DNA of 33,325 bases, from the NCBI GenBank assembly GCA_023229545.1, contig JALNZB010000035.1, positions 1 to 33,325 of the forward strand, read 5' to 3'. The first letter of the stretch is position 1; each line of letters begins with the position of its first letter. A program made the translations under genes and the position numbers. This stretch comes from Sulfuritalea sp. (GTDB taxonomy: Bacteria; Pseudomonadota; Gammaproteobacteria; Burkholderiales; Rhodocyclaceae). Below are positions 26,092-33,325 of the stretch, in pieces. The notes under the pieces are model-generated. The model ran no database searches, was not told where the DNA came from, and was given only the letters and a program-made list of their open reading frames with translations.

Positions 26092-26846
26092 AGCCTTACC
26101 TCGATGCCGCGACTGCGCATGAATTCCTTGGCCTGGCGCACGGTGAATTCACCATAGTGAAAAATGCTCGCCGCCAGTACCGCGTCGGCCTTGCCTTCGG
26201 TGACGCCATCGGCCAGGTGCTGGAGCGTGCCGACGCCGCCGCTGGCGATCACCGGGATGCCCACCGCCTCGGCGACGGCGCGCGTCAGCGGAATATTGAA
26301 ACCGGCCTTGGTGCCGTCGCGATCCATGCTGGTCAGCAGAATCTCGCCCGCGCCGAGGCTCTCGACCTTGCGCGCCCACTCGACGGCGTCCAGCCCGGTG
26401 TTCTTGCGCCCGCCATGAGTGAATACCTCCCAGCGCCCCGGCGCGGTCTCCTTGGCGTCGATGGCGACCACGATGCACTGCGAACCGACCTTGGCCGAGG
26501 CATCCGCCACCAGTTGCGGATTGTTCACCGCCGCCGTGTTCATGCCGACCTTGTCGGCGCCGGCGTTCAGCAGCCGGCGCACATCCTCGACCTGACGCAC
26601 GCCGCCGCCCACCGTGAGCGGAATGAACACTTGCGAGGCCACCGCCTCGACGATGTGCAGAATGATGTCGCGGTCATCGGAACTGGCGGTGATGTCGAGA
26701 AAGGTGATCTCGTCGGCGCCCTGCTCGTCGTAACGGCGCGCGATCTCGACCGGATCGCCGGCGTCGCGCAACTGGACAAAATTGATTCCCTTGACGACGC
26801 GACCGGCGTTGACGTCAAGACAGGGAATAATGCGCTTGGCGAGCAT
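26088..26846 (-). CDS. hisF: Imidazole glycerol phosphate synthase, cyclase subunit
   Basis: A 252-residue TIM barrel that closes the imidazole ring with ammonia delivered by HisH. MLAKRIIPCLDVNAGRVVKG sets Asp11, and the second catalytic Asp is in CIVVAIDAKE (near residue 130). Phosphate loops LTVGGGVR and VIASGGVGTL are present. The start at 26846 overlaps the hisA stop by one base (TGATG); longer upstream frame is hisA antisense-shifted sequence. Confidence 0.96.
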   Translation of the reverse strand: MLAKRIIPCLDVNAGRVVKGINFVQLRDAGDPVEIARRYDEQGADEITFLDITASSDDRDIILHIVEAVASQVFIPLTVGGGVRQVEDVRRLLNAGADKVGMNTAAVNNPQLVADASAKVGSQCIVVAIDAKETAPGRWEVFTHGGRKNTGLDAVEWARKVESLGAGEILLTSMDRDGTKAGFNIPLTRAVAEAVGIPVIASGGVGTLQHLADGVTEGKADAVLAASIFHYGEFTVRQAKEFMRSRGIEVRL

Positions 26847-27589
26847 CAGCGGCCTGACAGCTTGTCGGCCTCGGCCTGGGCTTTCTTGAAATCGAGCGTG
26901 CCTTCGTAGATTGCGCGGCCGGTGATGGCGCCGGAAATGCCCTCGCCCTGCACCGCGCACAGCGCCTTGACATCCTTCATGCAGGCGATGCCGCCGCTGG
27001 CGATCACCGGGATGCGCAGCGCCTGCGCCAGTTTCACCGTGGCCTCGATGTTCACCCCGGAGAGCATGCCGTCGCGTCCGATGTCGGTGTAGATCACCGC
27101 TTCGACGCCATAGTCCTCGTATTTCTTCGCCAGATCGACGACATCGTGGCCGGTCATCTTCGACCAGCCGTCGACCGCGACCTTGCCATCCCTGGCATCG
27201 AGTCCGACGATGATGTGGCCGGGAAACGCGCCGCAGGCATCGTGCAGAAAACCGGGATTCTTCACTGCGGCGGTGCCGATGATGACGTAAGTCAAGCCAT
27301 CGTCGAGGCAACGCTCGATAGTTTCCAGATCGCGAATGCCGCCGCCCAATTGCACCGGAATCTCTTCGCCGACTTCCTTGAGAATGGCCTTGATCACGGC
27401 TTCATTCTTCGGCTTGCCGGCAAAGGCGCCATTCAGGTCGACCAGATGCAGACGCCGCGCGCCTTGGTCTATCCAGTGGCGGGCCATGGCCGCAGGGTCT
27501 TCGGAGAATACCGTGGCGTCTTCCATGGCGCCCTGTTTCAGGCGGACGCAGTGACCATCCTTGAGATCAATCGCAGGTATCAGCAGCAT
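26846..27589 (-). CDS. hisA: ProFAR isomerase (phosphoribosylformimino-AICAR-P isomerase)
   Basis: A 247-residue TIM-barrel isomerase for the fourth step. MLLIPAIDLKDGHCVRLKQG carries catalytic Asp8, and GLDARDGKVAVDGW the second Asp. QLGGGIRDL and VIASGGIACM are the phosphate-binding loops. The ribosome site is poor. A 42-bp gap separates it from hisH. Confidence 0.96.
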   Translation of the reverse strand: MLLIPAIDLKDGHCVRLKQGAMEDATVFSEDPAAMARHWIDQGARRLHLVDLNGAFAGKPKNEAVIKAILKEVGEEIPVQLGGGIRDLETIERCLDDGLTYVIIGTAAVKNPGFLHDACGAFPGHIIVGLDARDGKVAVDGWSKMTGHDVVDLAKKYEDYGVEAVIYTDIGRDGMLSGVNIEATVKLAQALRIPVIASGGIACMKDVKALCAVQGEGISGAITGRAIYEGTLDFKKAQAEADKLSGR

Positions 27590-27631
27590 GGGAATATGTC
27601 GAGATAAAGAGAGGTCTGTGTGGCGGCTGGA

Positions 27632-28270
27632 TCAGGGATTCCAGCGCATGAAATTGGCGAGCAGTCGCAGCCCGTCCTGGGCGCTTTTTTCCGGGTGGAA
27701 TTGAACGGCGAAGATGTTAGCGCGGGCAATCGCGCTGGTAAAGGGGATGCCATAGTGGGTTGAGCCGGCGATTACCTCGGGCGTCTGCGGCTCGACGTAA
27801 TAGCTATGCACAAAATAGAAGCGTGCACCGTCCGCGATGCCGTCCCACAGCGGATGGGCATCGACCTGCTGGACCTGGTTCCAGCCCATGTGCGGCACCT
27901 TGAGACGCGTGCCGTCGGGCGCCACCATGGCGGCATCGGGAAAACGCGGCACGGTGCCCGGCAGAATCTCCAGGCCCATGACGTCACCCTCCTCGGCATG
28001 ACCGAAGAGCATCTGCAAGCCGACACAAATGCCGAGAAAAGGTTTCTCGGCGGCGGCGCGCACGACGACTTCGCGCAAGCCGCGCGCCGACAGCTCGCGC
28101 ATGCAATCCGGCATCGCGCCCTGACCGGGAACGACCACGCGATCCGCTGCGGCGATCTCGGCGGCATCCGCACTGACGCGCACCTCGGCCTCAGGGGCAA
28201 CGTGCTCGATGGCCTTCGCCACCGAACGCAGGTTACCCATACCGTAATCAACCACCACAACCTTGCTCAT
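27632..28270 (-). CDS. hisH: Imidazole glycerol phosphate synthase, glutaminase subunit
   Basis: A 212-residue class-I glutamine amidotransferase. Cys82 in GICVGLQ, His192 and Glu194 in FHPEKS form the triad. It supplies ammonia to HisF. The start MSKVVVVDYGMGNLRS at 28270 matches the family; the longer frame adds a basic leader without resemblance. No clear Shine-Dalgarno is present, and only seven bases separate it from the hisB stop, so reinitiation is likely. Confidence 0.95.
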   Translation of the reverse strand: MSKVVVVDYGMGNLRSVAKAIEHVAPEAEVRVSADAAEIAAADRVVVPGQGAMPDCMRELSARGLREVVVRAAAEKPFLGICVGLQMLFGHAEEGDVMGLEILPGTVPRFPDAAMVAPDGTRLKVPHMGWNQVQQVDAHPLWDGIADGARFYFVHSYYVEPQTPEVIAGSTHYGIPFTSAIARANIFAVQFHPEKSAQDGLRLLANFMRWNP

Positions 28271-28277
28271 GGAAGGA

Positions 28278-28865
28278 TCAGAGTGCGCCTTTGGTAGAAG
28301 GAATCGCACCGGCGGTACGCGGATCGGCTTCCGCCGCCATGCGTAGCGCCCGGCCAAAAGCCTTGAACACGGTCTCGGCCTGATGGTGGGAATTGTCGCC
28401 GCGCAAGGCGTCGATGTGCAGCGTGATATTGGCGTGATTCACCAGCCCCTGAAAGAACTCGCGCACCAGATCGACATCGAATTCGCCGACGGTGGCGCGC
28501 GTGAAAGGCACGTCGAAGACCAGCCCCGGTCGCCCGGAGAGATCGACCACCACGCGCGACAGAGCCTCGTCGAGCGGTACATAGGCGTGCCCGTAACGGC
28601 GCAAACCCTTCTTGTCGCCCAAGGCGCTGGCCAAGGCCTGGCCGAGAGTAATGCCGACATCCTCGATGGTGTGATGCGCGTCGATGTGCAGATCGCCCGC
28701 CGCCTCGACCGTAAGATCGATCAGACCGTGGCGCGCAATCTGGTCCAGCATGTGGTCGAAGAAACCGACGCCAGTGGCGAGTTTGGAAACGCCCGTGCCA
28801 TCGAGATCGAGGGCGACGCGGATCTTTGTTTCCAGGGTGTTGCGTGAGATGTCGGCTTGCCGCAT
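28278..28865 (-). CDS. hisB: Imidazoleglycerol-phosphate dehydratase
   Basis: A 195-residue monofunctional dehydratase (no phosphatase fusion). The two metal-binding motifs DAHHTIED and NSHHQAET are intact. MRQADISRNTLETKIRV at 28865 matches the usual N-terminus; an upstream in-frame ATG at 28901 would add 12 residues. It is the first gene of the visible his cluster and is divergent from hisC. hisG and hisD are not in the window. Confidence 0.95.
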   Translation of the reverse strand: MRQADISRNTLETKIRVALDLDGTGVSKLATGVGFFDHMLDQIARHGLIDLTVEAAGDLHIDAHHTIEDVGITLGQALASALGDKKGLRRYGHAYVPLDEALSRVVVDLSGRPGLVFDVPFTRATVGEFDVDLVREFFQGLVNHANITLHIDALRGDNSHHQAETVFKAFGRALRMAAEADPRTAGAIPSTKGAL

Positions 28866-28979
28866 GACAGGGGTGATCAAGCAAAGGGTCGAGAGCCGCA
28901 TGATACCATCGGCCTAGCTGCCTGCACGCAGCGCCTGAACGCCACTTCACCCCTGCCCTACCTACCATTCCGCCTAACC

Positions 28980-30056
28980 ATGAGCCGTTTCTGGAGCGAT
29001 GTCGTCAAGGGGCTTACCCCCTACGTGCCGGGTGAGCAACCCAAACTCGCCAACTTGGTGAAACTCAACACCAACGAAAATCCCTACGGTCCTTCGCCAC
29101 GCGCGCTGGCCGCGATCCGCGAGGCCACAGGGGAATCGCTGAAACTCTACCCGGACCCGAATGCCGAGCAGCTCAAGCTGGCCATCGGCAAATACCACGG
29201 CATCGATGCCAGGAATGTCTTTGTCGGCAACGGCTCCGATGAAGTTCTCGCCCATGCCTTTCTCGGCTTGCTGAAGCAGGCGCGACCGATCCTCTTCCCC
29301 GACATCAGCTACAGCTTTTATCCGGTGTATTGCGGGCTGTACCAAGTGGCCTTCGAGACCATCCCGCTGGCCGATGATTTTTCGATTCAGCTGAGCGACT
29401 ATGCGAAGCCCCATGGTGAAAAATGCGGCGGCATTATTTTTCCCAACCCGAATGCGCCGACCGGCTGCCTGGTGCCGCTGGCTGAGATCGAAATCCTGTT
29501 GCGGTCGAACCCCGACTCGGTCGTGGTAATCGACGAGGCCTATGTCGATTTCGGCGGCGAGAGCGCGATCCCGCTGGTTGCCCGCTATCCGAACCTGCTG
29601 GTGGTGCAGACGCTGTCCAAGTCGCGCTCGCTGGCCGGATTGCGGGTCGGTTTCGCTGTCGGGCACGTCGATCTGATCGAGGCGCTGGAGCGGGTCAAGA
29701 ACAGTTTCAATTCCTACCCGCTGGACCGCCTGGCGATTGCCGGCGCAACCGCCGCCTTCGAGGACCGCGAGTATTTCGACAAGACCCGCAACGCCGTCAT
29801 CGCCTCGCGCGAGAAACTGGTCGCGGAATTGAAAGCGCTCGGCTTCGAGGTGCTGCCCTCGGCTGCCAACTTCATTTTCGTTCGCCATCCAAAGCACGAT
29901 GCCGAAAAGTCGGCGCTGGCGCTACGGCAACGCAGCATCATCGTTCGCCATTTCAAGCTGCCGCGCATCGAACAGTTCCTGCGGATTACCGTTGGAACGG
30001 ACGAGCAGTGCGCGGCGCTGGTGGCGGCGCTGAAGGCAATACTGGAACAGCGCTGA
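28980..30056 (+). CDS. hisC: Histidinol-phosphate aminotransferase
   Basis: A 358-residue PLP-dependent aminotransferase. KLNTNENPYGPSP near the N-terminus, NPNAPTG, DEAYVDFGG and Lys214 in TLSKSRSLAGLRVG (the PLP Schiff base) are all present. Start MSRFWSDVVKGLTPYVPGEQPKL at 28980 agrees with betaproteobacterial HisC. It is divergent from hisB, whereas it often sits in the same direction between hisD and hisB; this may reflect a local inversion. The 114-bp gap to hisB should hold both promoters, but none is convincing by eye. Confidence 0.94.
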   Translation: MSRFWSDVVKGLTPYVPGEQPKLANLVKLNTNENPYGPSPRALAAIREATGESLKLYPDPNAEQLKLAIGKYHGIDARNVFVGNGSDEVLAHAFLGLLKQARPILFPDISYSFYPVYCGLYQVAFETIPLADDFSIQLSDYAKPHGEKCGGIIFPNPNAPTGCLVPLAEIEILLRSNPDSVVVIDEAYVDFGGESAIPLVARYPNLLVVQTLSKSRSLAGLRVGFAVGHVDLIEALERVKNSFNSYPLDRLAIAGATAAFEDREYFDKTRNAVIASREKLVAELKALGFEVLPSAANFIFVRHPKHDAEKSALALRQRSIIVRHFKLPRIEQFLRITVGTDEQCAALVAALKAILEQR

Positions 30057-30058
30057 CA

Positions 30059-30087
30059 GGGGTGCCGGCTTTGACCGGCTGCGCCCC
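30059..30087 (+). terminator. Possible hairpin terminator after hisC
   Basis: GGGG and GCCGG pair with CCGGC and CCCC around the loop CTTTGA, starting three bases after the hisC stop. No T-run follows, so efficiency is uncertain. Confidence 0.35.
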
Positions 30088-30243
30088 ATCACGGCTTGCT
30101 GCTCTGACGTCCGCAAAACCGGAGCGGCAGGTGGATATGATTTGATGGTGGTCGGCTTCCGGCCATCAGAAGACCGTGATGACCGACAGCTTTCCGGCGG
30201 GATGTTTCGCCCTGCCTTGACGGTTTGTTCGCTATTCTCAATC

Positions 30244-30260
30244 GTTCGCGGAACGTGAAC
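30244..30260. promoter_or_regulatory. Upstream 17-bp operator (imperfect copy)
   Basis: GTTCGCGGAACGTGAAC has the same length and right half as the perfect palindrome at 30312-30328 and differs from it at two positions. It lies 40 bases upstream of the -35 element of the abiE promoter. Confidence 0.6.
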
Positions 30261-30283
30261 AACGCTGCTTTACGAACAATCGG

Positions 30284-30311
30284 TTGACGTCGCTGTTCAT
30301 TTAATTGTAAT
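30284..30311 (+). promoter_or_regulatory. Promoter of the AbiE-type module
   Basis: TTGACG (30284-30289), a 16-base spacer and TGTAAT (30306-30311): five of six consensus bases in each hexamer. It is the strongest-looking promoter in the window and lies between the two operators. Confidence 0.65.
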
Positions 30312-30328
30312 GTTCACGTAACGTGAAC
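30312..30328. promoter_or_regulatory. Perfect 17-bp palindromic operator
   Basis: GTTCACGTAACGTGAAC has 8-bp arms around one central base. It begins directly after the -10 element and covers the likely transcription start, so a bound repressor would block initiation. The antitoxin encoded just downstream is the natural candidate. Confidence 0.7.
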
Positions 30329-30346
30329 AAACAGAAATCCAAAACA

Positions 30347-31429
30347 ATGAACCCGCCTAACGATAAATGGCAGGCCATGTTGCAGCGCGCCTTGGACGCC
30401 TTGCACAGGACAACAGGTATTGCCGGCCAGGTGATTGAACGAGAGCCGATGGTGGCCCAGGGTTTTCGTGCGGACGCTCGGATCGAAGTCGAAGCAAACG
30501 GACAGCGCTATCCCTATCTGGCCGAAATCAAACGCGTCGATCGCTTCGCAATCCTGGGGGATATCAAGCGTCAGTGCGCCCAGTATGGCGATCAACTGCT
30601 TCTGGTAGCACCCCGCGTCACCGCAGAAGCTGCCGAAAAATGCCGCGAACTCGATCTGCAGTTCATCGACACTCTCGGCAATGCCTATCTGCGGGGTCCC
30701 GGCCTGCTTGTCCTGGTGAAAGGACAGCGGCCCATTGCAGGAGAAGACCAGCAACAGGCAGCGCCAGAGGGCAATCGCGCCGGTACCGCAACCAACTTGC
30801 GTGTCTTTTTCGTTCTGTTATGCAAACCGCAACTGCTCAATGCACCCTACCGCGATATCAAGCAGGCCGCCGGTGTCGCACTGGGCACGATTGGATGGGT
30901 ATTCTTCGACCTGAATGCCAGAGGCTATATCACCGGCGCAAAAGGCAAAGGCAAGGGCAAGGGCGACAGAGTGCTGCTTGAGCGCCAGAGACTGGTGCAG
31001 GAGTGGGTAACGAACTACCCGATCAAGCTGCGTCCGAAACTCAATCCAAGAAGGTTCCGCGCTGCGAAAACCGACTGGTGGAAAGACGTGGATATCACCA
31101 AATATGGCGGCCAATGGGGGGCAGAGGTGGCAGCGGAAAAATTGACCGCTTACCTGCGACCGCACGCACTCACCATTTATCTCCACCAGGAGCAAGGCCA
31201 GAAGAATCTGACCAGACTGGTGGCGGCGCACAAGCTTCGCGCAGACCCGCAAGGCGACATAGAAATCCTCGATGCCTTCTGGCATTTCGAAGACGAAAAG
31301 CCCATGCCGGAAACCGTGCCGCCATTGCTGGCCTATGCCGATCTGATAGCGACGCTGGACCCCCGCAATCTGGAAACTGCAAAGCTGATATATGACCGCT
31401 ATCTCGCGACCGCTGACGCCCAAGCCTGA
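30347..31429 (+). CDS. AbiEi-family antitoxin / transcriptional regulator (type IV toxin-antitoxin)
   Basis: A 360-residue protein resembling the AbiEi_2 group of type IV antitoxins. Residues 10-110 contain a charged region with RYPYLAEIKRVDR and FIDTLGNAYLRGPGLLVLVKGQRP, which recur in this family. A winged-helix-like region follows (RVFFVLLCKPQLLNAPYRDIKQAAGVALGTIGWVFFDL), then a GKGKGKG basic stretch near 200. AbiEi proteins repress their own promoter by binding inverted repeats and counter the toxin without direct contact. A GTG at 30323 is in frame but lies inside the operator and within a few bases of the predicted transcript start, so the ATG at 30347 is preferred. Neither has a clear ribosome site. 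It overlaps the toxin gene by 38 bases. Confidence 0.75.
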   Translation: MNPPNDKWQAMLQRALDALHRTTGIAGQVIEREPMVAQGFRADARIEVEANGQRYPYLAEIKRVDRFAILGDIKRQCAQYGDQLLLVAPRVTAEAAEKCRELDLQFIDTLGNAYLRGPGLLVLVKGQRPIAGEDQQQAAPEGNRAGTATNLRVFFVLLCKPQLLNAPYRDIKQAAGVALGTIGWVFFDLNARGYITGAKGKGKGKGDRVLLERQRLVQEWVTNYPIKLRPKLNPRRFRAAKTDWWKDVDITKYGGQWGAEVAAEKLTAYLRPHALTIYLHQEQGQKNLTRLVAAHKLRADPQGDIEILDAFWHFEDEKPMPETVPPLLAYADLIATLDPRNLETAKLIYDRYLATADAQA

Positions 31430-32267
31430 CCGCCCCGTCGAGCCGATCGCCCTATTGGTGATTCAGGAAATCCATAAGGCATCAAAAGCACTGGGCCTTC
31501 CGGTATTTCTGGTTGGGGCGATGGCGCGCATTATCCTGCTCGAAAACGTTCATGGGCTGACGGTCGGGCGTGCGACCACCGATGTGGATTTCGCCTTTGC
31601 TCTGGACAACTGGGATCAGTTCACGGCGATCAAGGCGTCCTTGCTGGCCAACACCAATTTCGAGGAATCGAAACATGTGGCCCAACGCCTGCACTTCCGT
31701 CCGGAAGGCTTGGAGCACCAGTACAAAGTGGATCTGATTCCGTTCGGTGGAATTGAAACCAGCCCCAACACCATCGCCTGGCCGCCAGACATGGCAGTCA
31801 TGATGAACGTAACGGGTTTTGCCGACGCGCTGGCTGCCGCAGTGAGTGTTGAAGTGAGCCCCGGAACAAGCATCGCCGTCGCCTCGCTGCCTGGGATTGC
31901 AATCCTGAAAATATTCGCATGGGCCGACCGAGGGCAGGAAAACCCGAAGGATGCAATTGATCTGGTGTTGCTGCTGCGCAGCTATAGCGATGCAGGCAAC
32001 GCGGACAGACTTTATGAGGAAGTAAATTCGCTTGCAGCCTTTGAAGCGGCCGGCTACGACCTGGAACTTGCCGGAGCCTGGCTGCTGGGAAGCGATGCCG
32101 CAGTTATGGTTTCAACGCGGACAAATACAGACCTCGACACACTGTTGCATGGACCAAAAAGACAAAAACTGATCGAAGATATGGCAAGAGCAATGCTTGG
32201 CAGGCATGATGCGCTGGACTATTCGCGTCGCCTGCTGGAACAATTCACCAAGGGCTTCACCGCCTGA
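31392..32267 (+). CDS. AbiEii-type nucleotidyltransferase toxin
   Basis: A 291-residue protein of the AbiEii/AbiGii nucleotidyltransferase group. The polymerase-beta-like motif is VGAMAR ... TTDVDFAF (residues about 40-65): the usual GS is GA here, and two Asp residues (DVD) are ready for metal. A third acidic residue is in YKVDLIPFG (near 115). Later FAWADRGQENPKDAIDLVLLL fits the family helix with a conserved KDxxD. Known AbiEii enzymes stop growth by modifying tRNA ends with nucleotides. The overlap with the antitoxin frame supports a two-gene operon. An effect on phage is expected from the family but not shown here. Confidence 0.8.
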   Translation: MTAISRPLTPKPDRPVEPIALLVIQEIHKASKALGLPVFLVGAMARIILLENVHGLTVGRATTDVDFAFALDNWDQFTAIKASLLANTNFEESKHVAQRLHFRPEGLEHQYKVDLIPFGGIETSPNTIAWPPDMAVMMNVTGFADALAAAVSVEVSPGTSIAVASLPGIAILKIFAWADRGQENPKDAIDLVLLLRSYSDAGNADRLYEEVNSLAAFEAAGYDLELAGAWLLGSDAAVMVSTRTNTDLDTLLHGPKRQKLIEDMARAMLGRHDALDYSRRLLEQFTKGFTA

Positions 32268-32288
32268 ACCGGACAACGAACGCAAGAC

Positions 32289-32627
32289 ATGAACAAAGAC
32301 CAACTCAAGAAACTCGAAGCCGATCTGTGGAGTGCCGCCGACAAGCTGCGCGCCAACTCCGACCTGAAGTCCAGCGAATACGCCACCCCGGTGCTGGGGC
32401 TGATCTTCCTCAAGTTCGCCGACAACAACTACCGCCGCCACGAGGCAGCAATCCACGCCGAGTACACCAAACTCAAAGGCACCCGGCGCGAAAAGAAAAT
32501 CTCCGACATCGCCATCGAGAAATGCGGCTTCTACCTGCCCGACCACGCGCGCTACGAGCACCTGCTGAATCTGCCGGAAGAGAAGAACATCGCCAAGGCG
32601 CTCAAGGAGGCGATGAAGTGTCATTGA
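32289..32627 (+). pseudogene. hsdM fragment: N-terminal domain of a type I restriction methyltransferase
   Basis: The 112 residues match the helical N-terminal domain of HsdM (MNKDQLKKLEADLWSAADKLRANSDLKSSEYATPVLGLIFLKFADN). A complete HsdM has about 500 residues; the catalytic SAM-binding and NPPY regions are absent. Homology ends after AKALKEAMK, near base 32618, followed by three foreign codons and a stop. hsdS and hsdR are not visible. It lies 21 bp after the AbiEii gene. This is a deletion scar of a restriction system. A short product could be made, but it could not methylate DNA. Confidence 0.8.
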
Positions 32628-32745
32628 ATGCTCCTCGGACGGGTGTTGATTTGCTTGCAAATATCGTCCAGACACTCAGGGTCGTAATCCATATCGCCAT
32701 GTACCGGCACTGTCGCCTGCTTGCCGTTCAGCTTGACCAGCTGCC
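32621..32745 (-). pseudogene. Possible hicA-type toxin fragment
   Basis: The minus strand from about 32745 encodes LVKLNGKQATVPVHGDMDYD followed by PECLDDICKQINTRPRSIQ and a stop. KQATVPVHG and the following helix resemble the C-terminal half of HicA mRNA interferases. The N-terminal half, with the catalytic glycine-serine-histidine motif, is absent: upstream the frame becomes out-of-frame ATPase sequence. No hicB is present. The match is by eye and could be wrong. Confidence 0.3.
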
Positions 32746-33325
32746 CAGCCGCCGCAGCCATGCCTTTCGCATTTCTTCCAGCATCCACATCAACGCCGCG
32801 CCAGCCAGCGCCAGCAGCCACACCTTGGCGTCGATGGGTGCCGTGCCGAACAGCCAGTGGCCGGCCGGGGTGTAGATGATGAACAGGATCACGCCGAGTT
32901 CCGCCGCCAGGCCCAGCAGGATGTAGGGGTTGCCGACGAACCCGAAGGCGAGCGACGACTTGAGCGGGTGGCGGCACAACAACACATTCATCATCTGCAT
33001 CACCACAATCGTCGCCAGGCAGGCGGAGGTCGCCTGTAGATATAGCGGATTGCTTCTGTCGAGAACCGTGCCGTAATGCCAGCCAGCGGCGTCGAGCACG
33101 AAGAAGAACACCGCCATCGCCGCCGCCGCTTCCAGCACGCCGAGAAACAGGTAGGCGCGCAGCAGCAGACCCACGGACAGCAGGCGCTCATCGCGCGCCC
33201 GGGGCGGGCGATTCATCACGGCGGGATCGGGCTTCTCGGCGCCCAGGGCCAGTGCCGGCAGCATGTCGGTGCCGAGGTCGACGGCGAGGATCTGGATGAT
33301 GGTCAGCGGCAGCGGAATGCGGAAC
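32728..33325 (-). CDS. P-type cation-transporting ATPase, C-terminal membrane domain (partial)
   Basis: The frame enters from the right edge and ends at 32728. It encodes the end of the M5-M6 region (LTIIQILAVDLGTDMLPALALGAEKPDPAVM) and four further membrane helices, typical of the cation_ATPase_C domain in Ca2+/Na+/K+-type P2 ATPases. The catalytic DKTGT and nucleotide domains lie outside the window, so ion specificity is unknown. The last residues LGSWSS come from sequence that belongs, in another frame, to the hicA-like fragment. The natural C-terminus therefore appears to have been replaced at a recombination point near 32745. Confidence 0.88.
   Translation of the reverse strand, partial: FRIPLPLTIIQILAVDLGTDMLPALALGAEKPDPAVMNRPPRARDERLLSVGLLLRAYLFLGVLEAAAAMAVFFFVLDAAGWHYGTVLDRSNPLYLQATSACLATIVVMQMMNVLLCRHPLKSSLAFGFVGNPYILLGLAAELGVILFIIYTPAGHWLFGTAPIDAKVWLLALAGAALMWMLEEMRKAWLRRLGSWSS

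Overview
The window is chromosomal DNA from a GC-rich betaproteobacterium. The best guess is the Rhodocyclales/Sterolibacteriaceae neighbourhood, because a his-HIT-tatABC run sits near a DegS-type protease and a Nif3 gene, and because of a korCAB set like the 2-oxoglutarate oxidoreductase known from Azoarcus and Thauera. This placement is inferred from gene content and protein resemblance only. No rRNA, tRNA or CRISPR array was seen.

Layout. (1) 1-125: the end of an IS5-type insertion sequence, with its terminal repeat, a TTAA target duplication and the first 14 transposase codons. (2) 181-4744: a dCMP deaminase-like enzyme on the minus strand, a multidomain membrane protein, and a LonB/LonH-type AAA+ protease whose Ser-Lys dyad is spaced as in Lon. 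(3) 11727-4766, minus strand: a tightly coupled operon of acetyl-CoA synthetase, E1-alpha, E1-beta and E2 of a 2-oxoacid (pyruvate/acetoin type) dehydrogenase, a free-standing acyl carrier protein, protein-L-isoaspartate methyltransferase and a zinc alcohol dehydrogenase broken by one TAG codon. Every junction is an ATGA overlap, including both ends of a 27-codon connector ORF that bridges acsA and E1-alpha. (4) 12091-15880, plus strand: a CREST/ceramidase-like membrane protein and a 974-residue fusion of acyl carrier protein, fatty-acyl-AMP ligase and PlsC acyltransferase. (5) 15931-23526: Nif3, a membrane-anchored DegS/AlgW-type protease, korCAB (2-oxoglutarate:ferredoxin/NADP oxidoreductase) and a CbbY-type HAD phosphatase. 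(6) 23534-30056: tatABC, HIT, hisEIFAHB on the minus strand, with hisC turned the other way. (7) 30244-33325: an accessory junction holding an AbiEi/AbiEii pair behind a promoter with two 17-bp palindromic operators, a truncated hsdM, a possible hicA remnant, and the C-terminal part of a P-type ATPase running off the window.

Two kinds of dispersed repeat run through the window. One is a 23-bp sequence present three times exactly and once diverged, in both orientations and inside coding linkers. The other is a set of GC-rich palindromes at gene ends and in the connector ORF. The most distinctive items are the dehydrogenase-ACP operon with its connector ORF, the triple-fusion lipid enzyme beside a CREST protein, the coding-region repeats and the AbiE operator pair.
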